This document shows, in pieces, positions 1 through 8,931 of a DNA stretch of 64,000 nt. The notes under the pieces were generated by a model. That model was not told where the DNA came from and did not search any database. It saw nothing but the letters and a program-made list of their open reading frames with translations. The position numbers were made by a program, and so were the translations under genes. Positions within the stretch are counted from its first letter, which is position 1. Each line of letters starts with the position of its first letter. The stretch lies in contig DBYO01000047.1 of NCBI GenBank assembly GCA_002310235.1, forward strand, positions 9,532 through 73,531. The letters run 5' to 3'. This stretch comes from Bacteroidales bacterium UBA1184 (GTDB lineage Bacteria > Bacteroidota > Bacteroidia > Bacteroidales > ML635J-15).

Positions 1-150
1 AGCTGCATAATCGATTTCAAGGGCGAGTATGTGGGGCGTTGTCCCGACAACGAGGAATTTGTCCTTACAGAAAAACTCGACATTGAATCCTTACGGCAGT
101 TCCGTGAGAAATTCCCAGCCTGGAGCGATGCCGATGAGTTTTCTGTTTAG
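1..150 (+). CDS. Omega-amidase / nitrilase-family hydrolase, C-terminal fragment
   Basis: Only the last 49 codons are inside the window; the frame is open from base 1 and stops at TAG 148-150. The visible part reads as a beta strand with IDFKGEYVG, then LDIESLRQFREKFPAW and SDADEF. This is the usual C-terminal tail of YafV-type omega-amidases of the carbon-nitrogen hydrolase family, which convert alpha-ketoglutaramate or ketosuccinamate to the keto acid and ammonia. The catalytic Glu-Lys-Cys residues lie upstream of the window, so activity cannot be judged. The family call rests on this tail alone; another nitrilase-superfamily member is possible. Confidence 0.72.
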   Translation, partial: SCIIDFKGEYVGRCPDNEEFVLTEKLDIESLRQFREKFPAWSDADEFSV

Positions 151-296
151 AAGTAAAATTATGAGGGAATTGTCGATGAGAAAAATCATTCTTTTTGATA
201 ATAGACTTTTGCATATTTAAGATATTTTCCTAAACTTGCAACGAATTTTGCATAGTATGACAATCAAATACATTAACACTTTAAACTCATAAAATT

Positions 297-866
297 ATGA
301 AAAGACATATTGCACTTATCGTAGCATTGCTAATTATTTCAGCATTAACATTTCAATCTTGTCAAGTTCATTGCTCTGCTTTTCCCGAATGGCTCTGCAA
401 ATATGCACCATACGAAAAAGGCAGCACAGTTTCTTTCAAGAACGAAAATGATTCTATAATAGAACTACAAGTTATAGAGTTTTACAAATCTGAGGCTCAA
501 AGTTACAGCAGAAATTGCAAATGTGGATGTGAAGGTGATATGTTAGCAGCTTTATACTCGAAGCCAATGAAAATAGAAATAAATTTTTATCTTGATGAAA
601 AATGGGGAAACCAAGGTGGTGGAGCAATAAATAAAATTGTTGTTTCCATAAAAAGCTTGAGCAAAGACCTTGGAGGTTTATCATATAAAGACGATTTCTC
701 AGGTATAAACCCGTATGATTATGGACACGAGCAAAAACTTGGCGATACAATTGCTTTGCAAAATACAAAAGATATCGATTTCTCTGATATGGTTATCGTA
801 AAAGGCAAAGGACTTACCGAATTTTACGACAAGGAGAACAATTGCATTTGGAGATTGGTTGAGTAA
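297..866 (+). CDS. Cysteine-rich putative lipoprotein, unknown function
   Basis: A 189-residue protein. The N-terminus is basic, then a hydrophobic stretch runs to residue ~20 and ends in FQSC, an acceptable Bacteroidota lipobox with C22 as the lipidation site. Several more cysteines follow, including CQVHC near the start and NCKCGC around residue 76. I recognise no domain. The gene stops 21 bases before the next barrel gene, so the two are probably co-transcribed. It is AT-rich like the genes after it and unlike the GC-richer EF-G region downstream. Confidence 0.6.
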   Translation: MKRHIALIVALLIISALTFQSCQVHCSAFPEWLCKYAPYEKGSTVSFKNENDSIIELQVIEFYKSEAQSYSRNCKCGCEGDMLAALYSKPMKIEINFYLDEKWGNQGGGAINKIVVSIKSLSKDLGGLSYKDDFSGINPYDYGHEQKLGDTIALQNTKDIDFSDMVIVKGKGLTEFYDKENNCIWRLVE

Positions 867-887
867 TACGAATTAGAAGATGTATTC

Positions 888-1454
888 ATGAATAAATTCA
901 AAAAAATATTACTCTTCTTTATAATAGTCATTACGGCTATTAATTTGTATTCCCAGGAAGCAAAAAAATCAAGGTTTGGCATTCAATACACTTTCTACTG
1001 CGATCTCCAGGTAGCCCCAAGAAATGATGAAGAAAATATTAAGGCTTTGCATCATGCACCTGCCTTTTCTTATCGAATAAATAATCACAACCTATATATC
1101 GGTCCATTGATTACACATGTTTTAACCAAGTCAAAATATGACAATAAGGCCTTCGGTTTACATTTCGGTTATAGATATTATTCGAATGAACTTCTGCGGA
1201 ACTTCAGGATTTTTGGGCAGTTCCATTTCTCAATCTTTTGGGTTGAATGCCATTATCATCAACTAGGATGGCCATATAATACAACGGGAACCGAAATCAA
1301 GGTAAACAATACGGCATCATTCGGCGTTGATTACGAAGCTATACCTAACTTGCATATATATGCAGGTACGGGATTCGGGTCGTATGGTGGTTTCTGTCTG
1401 ATATTGGATAGTTTTAATTTAAGCGAATACATTGGGATCAAATATGAATTTTGA
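888..1454 (+). CDS. Small outer-membrane beta-barrel-like protein, copy A
   Basis: A 188-residue protein with a signal peptide (hydrophobic residues ~6-20, then NLYSQ). Alternating aromatic strands follow, such as FGLHFGYRYY and FGVDYEA, and it ends IGIKYEF. A terminal aromatic on a strand is typical of outer-membrane barrels. It is a close paralogue of the next gene (1540-2118), with whole segments shared. No function is recognised. It lies 21 bases after the lipoprotein gene. Outer-membrane location is inferred from the signal peptide and the C-terminal Phe. Confidence 0.65.
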   Translation: MNKFKKILLFFIIVITAINLYSQEAKKSRFGIQYTFYCDLQVAPRNDEENIKALHHAPAFSYRINNHNLYIGPLITHVLTKSKYDNKAFGLHFGYRYYSNELLRNFRIFGQFHFSIFWVECHYHQLGWPYNTTGTEIKVNNTASFGVDYEAIPNLHIYAGTGFGSYGGFCLILDSFNLSEYIGIKYEF

Positions 1455-1509
1455 TATGTCTATTCCAATTTATTTCGCTTTATAAAGCTTGCTAGTCGGG
1501 ATTTTATAT

Positions 1510-1517
1510 TACTTTTG
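1510..1517 (+). promoter_or_regulatory. Promoter -7 box for barrel copy B
   Basis: TACTTTTG matches the Bacteroidota TAnnTTTG consensus. It decides the start at 1540 rather than 1489. Confidence 0.6.
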
Positions 1518-1539
1518 TGCTCAAATGAGGAACTTACCA

Positions 1540-2118
1540 ATGATATTCAGAAAAATATTACTCTTCTTTATCATAGTCATTATGGCTATTAATTTATATT
1601 CCCAGGAAGCAAAAAAATCAAGTTTTGGCATTCAATACACACTTTCCTACGATTTCCAAGTAGCCCCAAGAAATAGCGAAAGCAAAATTGGAGTTTTGCA
1701 TCACGCACCTGCTTTCTCTTACCGAATCAATAATCATAACATATATATCGGGCCACTGCTCTCTCATGTTTTTCAACTCAAGCCAATGTGGAATGATATA
1801 TACGATAATAAGGCTTTCGGCTTACATTTCGGTTACAGATATTATTCGAATGAACTTCTTCGCAACTTCAGAATCTTTGGGCAGTTCCATTTCTCAATCT
1901 TTTGGGTTGAATACTGTCATTATCAGCTTGGATTGCCGGGTGGCGTAACGAAAACCGAAATCAGGGTAAATAATATTGCATCATTCGGCGTTGATTACGA
2001 AGCTATTCCTAATATGCACATATATGCGGGAACTGGATTCGGCTCGTATGATGGTTTCTTTCTTATATTGGAAAGGGTTAATTTAAGCGAATACATTGGT
2101 ATCAAATATGAATTTTGA
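1540..2118 (+). CDS. Small outer-membrane beta-barrel-like protein, copy B (tandem duplicate)
   Basis: I chose ATG 1540 because it sits about 20 bases after a TAnnTTTG box at 1510-1517, and because MIFRKILLFF aligns with the start of copy A. ATG 1525 would be nearly leaderless and add five residues; the in-frame extension back to 1489 overlaps the promoter and is unlikely. The protein has 192 residues, a signal peptide ending NLYSQ, repeated aromatic strands and a terminal IGIKYEF. It matches copy A almost throughout; its extracellular-loop-like stretches (SHVFQLKPMWND, LPGGVTKT) differ most. Unknown function. Confidence 0.65.
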   Translation: MIFRKILLFFIIVIMAINLYSQEAKKSSFGIQYTLSYDFQVAPRNSESKIGVLHHAPAFSYRINNHNIYIGPLLSHVFQLKPMWNDIYDNKAFGLHFGYRYYSNELLRNFRIFGQFHFSIFWVEYCHYQLGLPGGVTKTEIRVNNIASFGVDYEAIPNMHIYAGTGFGSYDGFFLILERVNLSEYIGIKYEF

Positions 2119-2179
2119 TATGTCTATTCCGATTTTATTTCGCTGACCTTATAAAACTTGCTAGTCGGGAAATTTATAT

Positions 2180-2187
2180 TACTTTTG
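2180..2187 (+). promoter_or_regulatory. Promoter -7 box for SHOCT gene
   Basis: TACTTTTG, 19 bases before the ATG at 2207. It is the same motif and context as the box at 1510-1517, consistent with duplication of the promoter. Confidence 0.6.
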
Positions 2188-2206
2188 CGCTCAAATTTTA
2201 AGAACT

Positions 2207-2446
2207 ATGGCACGAATAATATTTTTACTGGTAATATTTGCTCTTGTGGTGGTTATTGTGGTTTATTTGGTTAAGGCAATAAAGATGAACAATCCAAAGG
2301 AAGAGAAGCAGACCCCAATACAAAAGACCAAGGAGCGCACCAACTATTCTGTTGCCGATGAACTGCTTAAATTGCAGAACCTCAAAGAGGAAGGTATTAT
2401 CACCGAGAAGGAATTCGAGGAGATGAAGAAAAAGTTGATGGAATAA
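2207..2446 (+). CDS. Small SHOCT-domain membrane protein
   Basis: A 79-residue protein. Residues ~4-24 form one membrane segment, followed by a lysine-rich linker. The C-terminal ~28 residues read DELLKLQNLKEEGIITEKEF then EEMKKKLM, the SHOCT (short C-terminal) pattern in which a helix is followed by an L..EG.IT..EFE..K..L helix. SHOCT domains are thought to mediate oligomerisation; no enzymatic role is expected. The gene has its own promoter box and is followed by a 159-base gap. Confidence 0.8.
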   Translation: MARIIFLLVIFALVVVIVVYLVKAIKMNNPKEEKQTPIQKTKERTNYSVADELLKLQNLKEEGIITEKEFEEMKKKLME

Positions 2447-2531
2447 CAAAAATACCCAGTTATATCATAACATTGTAGTTGCATCTGTTGCAAGGTGCTA
2501 ATTTTGTGTCGCAAAACCAAAAAATTTTCAT

Positions 2532-2539
2532 TAACTTTG
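2532..2539 (+). promoter_or_regulatory. Promoter -7 box for EF-G gene
   Basis: TAACTTTG, leaving a leader of about 60 bases before ATG 2606. A second match (TAATTTTG, 2499-2506) lies 33 bases upstream, so two starts are possible. Confidence 0.5.
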
Positions 2540-2605
2540 CGACTTATAATTTTTGTGTTTTAATAAAAAGTAAAAACCTTTAAATCAATAGGTTGGATTA
2601 TAGAA

Positions 2606-4663
2606 ATGGAATTGAGAAACATTGGAATAGCAGCGCATATTGATGCTGGCAAGACAACGGTATCGGAGCGAATACTTTATTTTACCGGTGTAAACCGCAA
2701 GTTGGGCGAAACTCATGATGGTCAGGCAACGATGGACTTCATGAAGCAGGAACAGGAACGCGGTATCACAATCGCTTCGGCAGCAATTACCTGCACATGG
2801 AACAACCATCAGATAAACTTGATTGACACCCCCGGTCACGTTGACTTTACTGTTGAGGTTGAGCGTTCACTGCGTGTAATCGATGGAATGATAGCCGTTT
2901 TCTGTGCTGTCGGTGGTGTTGAGCCGCAAAGCGAAACCGTATGGAATCAGGCCGAGCGCTACCGTGTGCCGCGCATCGCTTTCGTCAACAAGATGGACCG
3001 TACTGGTGCAAGCTTCAGCGAAGTTGTAATGCAGATGAACAAGTACCTCGATGCCAACGCCCTGCCGCTGCAAGTACCTATGGGAGCCGAAGATTCCTTT
3101 GCCGGAGTTATCGACATAGTTCGCAACGTTGCCTACACCTTTGCCGATGGCAAGCGCTTCGAGAATCCTATTCCAGCCGAATATGCCGCACAGGTCGAAG
3201 AAGCACGTACCTTTATGATTGAAAAGCTTGCCGACGGCGACAACGAAATCATGGAAATGTATTTCGACGGCAAGGAAATTCCTGAGGAAAAACTGAAGAA
3301 GGCAATCCGCGAGCAGACCTTGAAGCTTTTGATAACGCCAGTTTTCTGCGGTGCAGCATACAAGAATATCGGCATCCAGCTTTTGCTTGATGCTGTTGTC
3401 GATTATTTGCCATCGCCTATTGATGTAGGTTCGGTAATCGGCACTGACTTGCACGACAGTGAAAAGACTCACAGCCGCAAGCCTTTCGACAGTGAAAAGT
3501 TCTCGGCATTGGCTTTCAAGTTGATAAACGATCCGTATGTAGGTCAGCAGACTTTTATAAGAATCTTTTCGGGTAAGCTCACAAGCGGAATGTCGGTTTA
3601 TAACTCATCGAAGCGCAAGCCGGAGAGAATAGGACGAATTTTCCGCATCAAGGCAAAGGAACGCCAAGAAATTACCGAGGCTGGTGCTGGCGAAATTGTT
3701 GCATTGGTCGGTATGAAATACACCAAGACTGGCGACACCTTGTGCGATCAGGAATTCCCGTTGTACCTGGAGTCGATTCACATTCCAGAACCTGTAATCC
3801 AGTTGAAGGTACAGCCTGCAAATCAGAAGGATAAGGACAAATTGAGCGAAGCCCTTGGGCGTCTGGTAAACGAGGACCCATCGTTCCACGCAAAGTACAA
3901 CGAGGAAACCGAGGAAACAGTAATTTCGGGCATGGGCGAGTTGCACCTTGAAATTATGGTTGACCGCCTTAGAACTGAATTTAAGGTTCCTGTCGAGGTT
4001 GGTGAACCTGCAGTTGCTTTCAGGGAAACTATTACCGCGCCAGTGGAGACTATGTACAAGCATGTGAAACAGACTGGCGGTCACGGTCAGTATGCACATA
4101 CCATTATGCGTATGGAGCCGAATCCTGGCAAGGGCTACGAGTTTGTCGATGTGGTTAAGGGCGGTAACATTCCTGGCGAGTACATTCCATCGGTTGACAA
4201 GGGCGTATGCAACATTATGGAGCGCGGTATCCTGTCGGGGTTCCCGGTTGTGGATGTCAAGGTTACGCTGCTCGACGGTTCGTATCATCCGGTCGATTCG
4301 TCGGATATGGCATTCCAGCTTTGCGCCGAATTGTGCTTCAAGAGCGGTTTTATGAAGGCAAGTCCTATTCTGCTCGAGCCGGTTATGAAGATAGAGGTCA
4401 ACACTCCCGACGACTACATTGGTGATGTTGTTGGCAACTTGAATCGCCGCCGTGGAAAGATTGAAGCAATGAGACGTTACCGCAAGGGCTCGCAGAAGAT
4501 TGTTGGACTTGTCCCGCTGATGGAGATGTTCGGCTATGCCACTCAGTTGCGCAACATAACCTCTGGCCGTGCCAACTATTCGATGGAATTCTACCAGTAC
4601 ATGGAAATGCCAATGAACATACAGACCGAGGTGCTGAAGAAGTTGAACGAGAAGAAAGGGTAA
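2606..4663 (+). CDS. Translation elongation factor G (probably not the str-operon copy)
   Basis: A 685-residue translational GTPase that drives ribosomal translocation. Visible GTPase motifs: P-loop AHIDAGKT (10-17), switch I region ending RGITI (~53-57), DTPGH (74-78) and NKMD (128-131). The later domains are also canonical: a domain II beta-barrel, [14 protein letters not shown] in domain [14 protein letters not shown], and [11 protein letters not shown] in domain V. All GTPase residues are present, so this is not the GTPase-dead EF-G2 type described in Bacteroides. No rpsL, rpsG or tuf lies beside it, so it is either a relocated fusA or a second EF-G. The 3' side carries degenerate repeats instead of a visible terminator. 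Confidence 0.9.
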   Translation: MELRNIGIAAHIDAGKTTVSERILYFTGVNRKLGETHDGQATMDFMKQEQERGITIASAAITCTWNNHQINLIDTPGHVDFTVEVERSLRVIDGMIAVFCAVGGVEPQSETVWNQAERYRVPRIAFVNKMDRTGASFSEVVMQMNKYLDANALPLQVPMGAEDSFAGVIDIVRNVAYTFADGKRFENPIPAEYAAQVEEARTFMIEKLADGDNEIMEMYFDGKEIPEEKLKKAIREQTLKLLITPVFCGAAYKNIGIQLLLDAVVDYLPSPIDVGSVIGTDLHDSEKTHSRKPFDSEKFSALAFKLINDPYVGQQTFIRIFSGKLTSGMSVYNSSKRKPERIGRIFRIKAKERQEITEAGAGEIVALVGMKYTKTGDTLCDQEFPLYLESIHIPEPVIQLKVQPANQKDKDKLSEALGRLVNEDPSFHAKYNEETEETVISGMGELHLEIMVDRLRTEFKVPVEVGEPAVAFRETITAPVETMYKHVKQTGGHGQYAHTIMRMEPNPGKGYEFVDVVKGGNIPGEYIPSVDKGVCNIMERGILSGFPVVDVKVTLLDGSYHPVDSSDMAFQLCAELCFKSGFMKASPILLEPVMKIEVNTPDDYIGDVVGNLNRRRGKIEAMRRYRKGSQKIVGLVPLMEMFGYATQLRNITSGRANYSMEFYQYMEMPMNIQTEVLKKLNEKKG

Positions 4664-4791
4664 GGCTACGCCAGTTAAAAGTTTCTAGTTAAAAGTTTCA
4701 AGTTTGAATGGCTGACGCCGTTTGAATGCCTGTGGCATTTGAAGATTTGATAATTCGAAAATTTGATTGTAGAGACGTTGCGTGCAACGTC
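4664..4791 (+). repeat. Mixed intergenic repeat cluster after the EF-G gene
   Basis: Starting right after the stop codon: GGC-TAC-GCC (4664-4672, mini-hairpin); two copies of the 14-mer AGTTAAAAGTTTCT/A (4673-4700); GGC-TGAC-GCC (4710-4719); ATGCC-TGT-GGCAT (4726-4738); and the palindrome GACGTTGC-GT-GCAACGTC (4774-4791). Read on the minus strand, the words resemble those at 45640-45760. Confidence 0.7.
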
Positions 4792-4958
4792 CCGAAATAT
4801 TTTCGATGCGGGTTGTGAATAATGCATTGAAAATTTGCCGATTATTATCATTCTTAAGTTTTATTAATCCCCGCTCGACAAAAATGCGTATATACGCAAA
4901 AATTTCGAATGGATGCAGATGTTGTTTTATTCGGTTGCCGTATGTGCCAGAAAATGTG

Positions 4959-4966
4959 TATTTTTG
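4959..4966 (+). promoter_or_regulatory. Promoter -7 box for Fic gene
   Basis: TATTTTTG, 16 bases before ATG 4983, with GTTG at 4934-4937 about 21 bases upstream as a -33 element. It rules out the longer in-frame start at 4782. Confidence 0.6.
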
Positions 4967-4982
4967 CAAAAAATTTGTCGGG

Positions 4983-5747
4983 ATGCTTCCGAATGATAAA
5001 AATATTGCCCTCCAGACACTGATTGCCCAGTACCGCGACCAAACCAAGAATGTTTTGGATTTGGAACGGCTGTCGATGTATGCAATCACTTATCATTCAA
5101 CGGCAATCGAGGGCAGTTCGCTTACCGAATCGGAAGTAATAAATTTGCTGGATACCGATAGACCTGCACGAAACAAGGATTTTCGCGACAACCTTATGGT
5201 TTTCGACCACTACAATGCAATGCTCTTTGTTCACGAAAACGCACTGGAAAAGAGAAAGATAAGCGAAGATTTCATAAAGCAGATAAGTGCCCTTGTGATG
5301 AAAAACACCGGCAAGGAATATAATACCGTATATGGTTCTTTTGACAGTGGACAAGGAGAATACAGGCTTCTGAATGTTCATGCAGGCACTAGGCGTTTCC
5401 CCGACTGCAAAAAGGTGCAACCGCTTATGGCTGAGTTCGTCGCCTATATAAACGACGAAATGTCAAATGCTGATGTTGACCCGATAAGGCTTTCGTTTGA
5501 TGTGCATTTCAAGTTTGTCAGCATACATCCTTTCGCAGATGGAAACGGACGGGTTTCGCGGTTGCTTATGAACTATATACTTGCATACTATGGGTTGCCT
5601 ATGTTTATGGTTTTCAAGCAAGACAGATTGAAATACATCGATGCGCTTGAGAGTGCGAGAAATAACGAGGATATGGATTTGTTCTACGGCTTTATGTACA
5701 AGCAGTATATGAAGTTCTTGAAAAAAGAAATAAAAAACAAAAAGTAA
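4983..5747 (+). CDS. Fic-domain protein (putative AMP-transferase), class II type
   Basis: A 254-residue protein from ATG 4983; the 67 upstream in-frame codons cross the promoter box and have no protein-like pattern. The Fic core motif HPFADGNGR is complete at residues 182-190: His is the catalytic base, and Asn-Gly-Arg binds phosphates. An inhibitory-helix motif S-T-A-I-E-G lies at 39-44, the (S/T)xxxE(G/N) pattern by which N-terminal-helix (class II) Fic proteins restrain themselves. Fic enzymes usually transfer AMP from ATP to a protein hydroxyl; the target here is unknown. The stop is 2 bases before the next ATG, so it is translationally linked to the CvfB-like protein. Confidence 0.88.
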   Translation: MLPNDKNIALQTLIAQYRDQTKNVLDLERLSMYAITYHSTAIEGSSLTESEVINLLDTDRPARNKDFRDNLMVFDHYNAMLFVHENALEKRKISEDFIKQISALVMKNTGKEYNTVYGSFDSGQGEYRLLNVHAGTRRFPDCKKVQPLMAEFVAYINDEMSNADVDPIRLSFDVHFKFVSIHPFADGNGRVSRLLMNYILAYYGLPMFMVFKQDRLKYIDALESARNNEDMDLFYGFMYKQYMKFLKKEIKNKK

Positions 5748-5749
5748 TT

Positions 5750-6592
5750 ATGCTTGAAATCTGGAAATCACACGAGTTGAAGGTCGTTGGAACAAACGAC
5801 GACAAGTTGCTCTTCGATGCTGCCGAACATGGTACCCTCGAAGTGGAAAACATCGACCTCGTGAAGACATACGAAATAGGCGAAACCGAAAGTATTTTCC
5901 TGTATATGGGTCCCGATGGCAAGGTGCATGGTTGCATGGGTAGTCCGTTTGTGGGAATCGGTGAGTTCGGAAGTCTAACCTGCGTCGCCAACACCAAGTA
6001 CGGTTCGTTCCTCGACTGGGGAATCGAAAAGGACTTGTTCTGCCCATTCAAGGAGCAGAAGGTTGACTTGAAGGTCGATGAGGACTACATCGTGTATGTT
6101 TATCTCGACGAGGACACCAACCGCGCCGTAGCAAGCACCAAGTACGAAAAGTACATCGACGAGAGCGAACGCCCGCAGGTTGATGAAAACCAGAAGGTTC
6201 ACGCACTGGTGACGCGCCGTACAAGTCTGGGCTACAATCTGATAGTCGAGAACAAGTATCTGGGAATATTGTACGCAAACGAGGTTTTTACCGAACTGCA
6301 TTCCGGCGATGAGGTCGATGTGATTGTCAAGAAAGTCCGCGACGACAACAAGCTCGACCTTCGCATGTTTCGCAACGACCACGAGGACATCGGCAATTTC
6401 GAAAACAAAATACTTGCATACTTGAAAAAGCACAAAGGTGAGATGAATATTTGTGACAGCAGTAGTCCCGAATTGATATACAAGACCTTTGGCATTTCTA
6501 AGAAGAATTTCAAGAAGGCATTGGGCGCATTGTACAGGAAAAGATTGGTGGAAATTGGCGAAAGAGGAGTAAAACTAATAAATGATTTATAG
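5750..6592 (+). CDS. CvfB-like S1 RNA-binding protein
   Basis: A 280-residue protein with the layout of the CvfB/YitL family: tandem S1-like OB-fold barrels (MLEIWKSHELKV, GEFGSLTCVANT, KYGSFLDWG, then GYNLIVENKYLGILYANEVF), and a C-terminal winged helix (residues ~220-280). The S1 signature G-x-F-x-D-W is visible around residue 84. The staphylococcal family member influences virulence gene expression through RNA binding; the role in Bacteroidota is not established. It starts 2 bases after the Fic stop and has no promoter of its own that I can see. Length fits the family. Confidence 0.85.
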   Translation: MLEIWKSHELKVVGTNDDKLLFDAAEHGTLEVENIDLVKTYEIGETESIFLYMGPDGKVHGCMGSPFVGIGEFGSLTCVANTKYGSFLDWGIEKDLFCPFKEQKVDLKVDEDYIVYVYLDEDTNRAVASTKYEKYIDESERPQVDENQKVHALVTRRTSLGYNLIVENKYLGILYANEVFTELHSGDEVDVIVKKVRDDNKLDLRMFRNDHEDIGNFENKILAYLKKHKGEMNICDSSSPELIYKTFGISKKNFKKALGALYRKRLVEIGERGVKLINDL

Positions 6593-6677
6593 ATATTGGC
6601 AATGTCGATTTGTCGGTAGTGGAAAATGCGAATATATTAGTTATGGTGAAGTCAATGTATCTTCTAAAATATATTGA

Positions 6678-8915
6678 ATGAAAATTTTAGAAAAATTTAA
6701 AATAACAAAGGATAAGGGAATAATATTGTTCTTGTTTGTAATTACAACTATAATTACCCTTGTCCCATTATTTAATGTCGGAATCATCACCAATGATGAC
6801 TTCGAATATTATATAACAAGTCTTAGAGGGATGGATTATTGGTGGCAGGATGCACAATGCTATGCAAATAATTCAGGGCGTTTTTATTTGTTGTTGGTAA
6901 AACCGATATTTTATATTCCCTACCTGGTTGATAATTTTTTCTACACCAAAATAGTTCAGTATGTAACGTTGCTCGTGTCGTACGGATTGTTTTCTTATTT
7001 TCTATATCGTATTTTCAAGTCCAAGAACCTCAGTTTGTTGGTATTCCTATTTTTATTAATCAACACGACTTTAGCTTCGTTTGAGGCATTGCCTGTTGCG
7101 GCGTATCCGTTCTATTTTACGTTCAGCTTGATACTGTGCTTTTTGTCGATGCTGTTATTTTTCAGGTACAGGGATACTGGCCGTTACGCTTATGCAATAT
7201 TGGGCGCTGTGCTTTACTTTATAGCATTGCTGTTTTATGAAACCTACCTTGTATTTATTGCGTTTTTCTGTCTATACATATTCATTAGGAATGTAAATAA
7301 GTATGGATTAAAATCGGTGTGGAAGGAAAAACTTCTCTACAAGGAACTTTTGCCGTACTTGTCGGCAATTGTACTTTATTTAGTGCTTTACTTTGGGTGG
7401 AGAGCGGCTGTAGCGTCAAATTCTGTAGAAAATTTCTACGAAGGTTCTTCTTTTGCCGATAGTTTTAGTTTGTCGAACTATTGCAATCTGTTGTGGAATT
7501 TGACTTCTTTTTGTTTCCCTTTCCAGGCGTGCATGAAGTTGCGGGCCGAGCTGGGTTGCGATACCTTAATGACCGATGGCGTATTCAAGAACCTTTGGTA
7601 TATAATTTCAAATTCTGAACCCATATTGTTTGTTAATGCAATTTTCCAATCGACATTGTTTTTGATCATTATTAAGAATGTTGATTTGAAATTGTTCAAG
7701 AAAAAAATCATACTGGCTACAATGCTTGTTGCATTTGTCCTTGCTTTGCTGTCACATTCTATTCTCGGAATAGCCGGCAAATATAATTCTGAGGATTGGA
7801 TTGCATCAAGCAACTGTTATGTCACGACATTTTTCTCTTATTTCGGAATAATGCTGATTATGGCATTGACGGCTATATTTATTCTTAAACTGGTAGAAAG
7901 AAGCAAAATAGTTAAGAGAATATTATTAGCTGTCATGTTTGCCTTTGTTTTCCTAAACTCCATTGTCGTCGGATTTGTAAATGTCAATATGAGTTCGAAG
8001 ATGGGAATTGTGCAGAAATATTTTAAGGTGATGGACTATGCCATGGACAATAATGTTTTTGACGAAATGGAAGAAAAATCCATCATATATTTCAACGCGG
8101 AAAGGGGTATAAAAGACTTGCACCACTACATAATATACAATCATAATTGCAAGTTTATATGGACGAATTCTCCTGACGGATTGGAGGAGGTTTTCGCAGA
8201 GCATCCAAATGCTCAGTTGTATTATGTTAGATTTGCAAAAACATATGAGCAGACAGAGGTGCTGATGTCTATTTCAAAGATTTGTGTACAGCAGTTGGAT
8301 AAAGCGAATATTGATATTGGAAAACTTAATGCCGTTTCGTCGGAGTTGTTATATTATTCTCCATCGAAGCAGTTCTTGTTAATGTACGAGGCTGAAGATT
8401 ATTGCAAGACTATATTTGATGACAGGTTTATTTGCTTTTCGCAAAAAGGGTTAAATGTAGCGAAGGTAATTAGGACAACCGATGGTATGTTCACTAGGAT
8501 AAGTCTTAAAGGAAATATCAATCCTCATAAGTTCTGTATTAGCAATATGTTGAATGATACTGAAATAGAAATTGATGAGTCGATAGAAACAGCCACGGTA
8601 AGCGAATGGGCAGAAATCATACGTTCGGATGAGGAGCGTATGGGTAATTTGATTTCGCAGGCCGACAGTTCTTCGCTTTCTTTGGACGAGTTGATTCTTA
8701 TGGAGGCCGAGTCTGAATGTTATAAGGAATATATGGTTTCTAAGTATGTGAAAACTATTAATAATACGCCATATTGGAGAAAAGATGTTGAAGAGAAAGC
8801 AGCAACTAGGGGTATTTCAGTAGAGGAGATGATGTATCGGGATGCTGTTTGGATGTATGAAAATAATGACAAACGAAAAATAGACGAGGCTAATGCTTTG
8901 TTGATAGGAAAATAA
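6678..8915 (+). CDS. Polytopic membrane protein, possible GT-C-type glycosyltransferase
   Basis: A 745-residue protein. The first ~440 residues contain roughly ten hydrophobic segments; the last ~300 are soluble and acidic. Just after the first segment lies TNDDFEYY (residues ~37-44). An acidic pair in the first extracytoplasmic loop is typical of lipid-phosphosugar-dependent GT-C enzymes, which is the basis for the suggestion, but no other family signature is clear. It is more AT-rich than its neighbours, with many TTA/TTG Leu and AAA Lys codons. The stop is 16 bases before der, suggesting co-transcription. It could instead be another polysaccharide-related membrane protein. Confidence 0.5.
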   Translation: MKILEKFKITKDKGIILFLFVITTIITLVPLFNVGIITNDDFEYYITSLRGMDYWWQDAQCYANNSGRFYLLLVKPIFYIPYLVDNFFYTKIVQYVTLLVSYGLFSYFLYRIFKSKNLSLLVFLFLLINTTLASFEALPVAAYPFYFTFSLILCFLSMLLFFRYRDTGRYAYAILGAVLYFIALLFYETYLVFIAFFCLYIFIRNVNKYGLKSVWKEKLLYKELLPYLSAIVLYLVLYFGWRAAVASNSVENFYEGSSFADSFSLSNYCNLLWNLTSFCFPFQACMKLRAELGCDTLMTDGVFKNLWYIISNSEPILFVNAIFQSTLFLIIIKNVDLKLFKKKIILATMLVAFVLALLSHSILGIAGKYNSEDWIASSNCYVTTFFSYFGIMLIMALTAIFILKLVERSKIVKRILLAVMFAFVFLNSIVVGFVNVNMSSKMGIVQKYFKVMDYAMDNNVFDEMEEKSIIYFNAERGIKDLHHYIIYNHNCKFIWTNSPDGLEEVFAEHPNAQLYYVRFAKTYEQTEVLMSISKICVQQLDKANIDIGKLNAVSSELLYYSPSKQFLLMYEAEDYCKTIFDDRFICFSQKGLNVAKVIRTTDGMFTRISLKGNINPHKFCISNMLNDTEIEIDESIETATVSEWAEIIRSDEERMGNLISQADSSSLSLDELILMEAESECYKEYMVSKYVKTINNTPYWRKDVEEKAATRGISVEEMMYRDAVWMYENNDKRKIDEANALLIGK

Positions 8916-8931
8916 AATCTAATATCGAATT

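Larger units (their letters stand above)
1453..2195 (+). repeat. Duplicated 3' flank of the barrel genes
   Basis: The ~75 bases after copy A (from 1453, starting GATATGTCTATTCC) recur after copy B (from 2117). Both include CTTGCTAGTCGGG and a TAnnTTTG promoter box followed by TCAAAT. The duplicated unit therefore covered a barrel gene plus the promoter of whatever followed. The span given runs from the first flank to the end of the second. Confidence 0.75.

Noticed and set aside
29..220. 63-codon frame at the left edge
   Set aside because: It overlaps the omega-amidase tail in another frame and has no coding pattern.
2606..4663. Tetracycline ribosomal protection protein (TetQ-like) instead of EF-G
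   Set aside because: Domain IV and V motifs and the GTPase region match EF-G; the sequence lacks TetQ-type features and has no mobile context.
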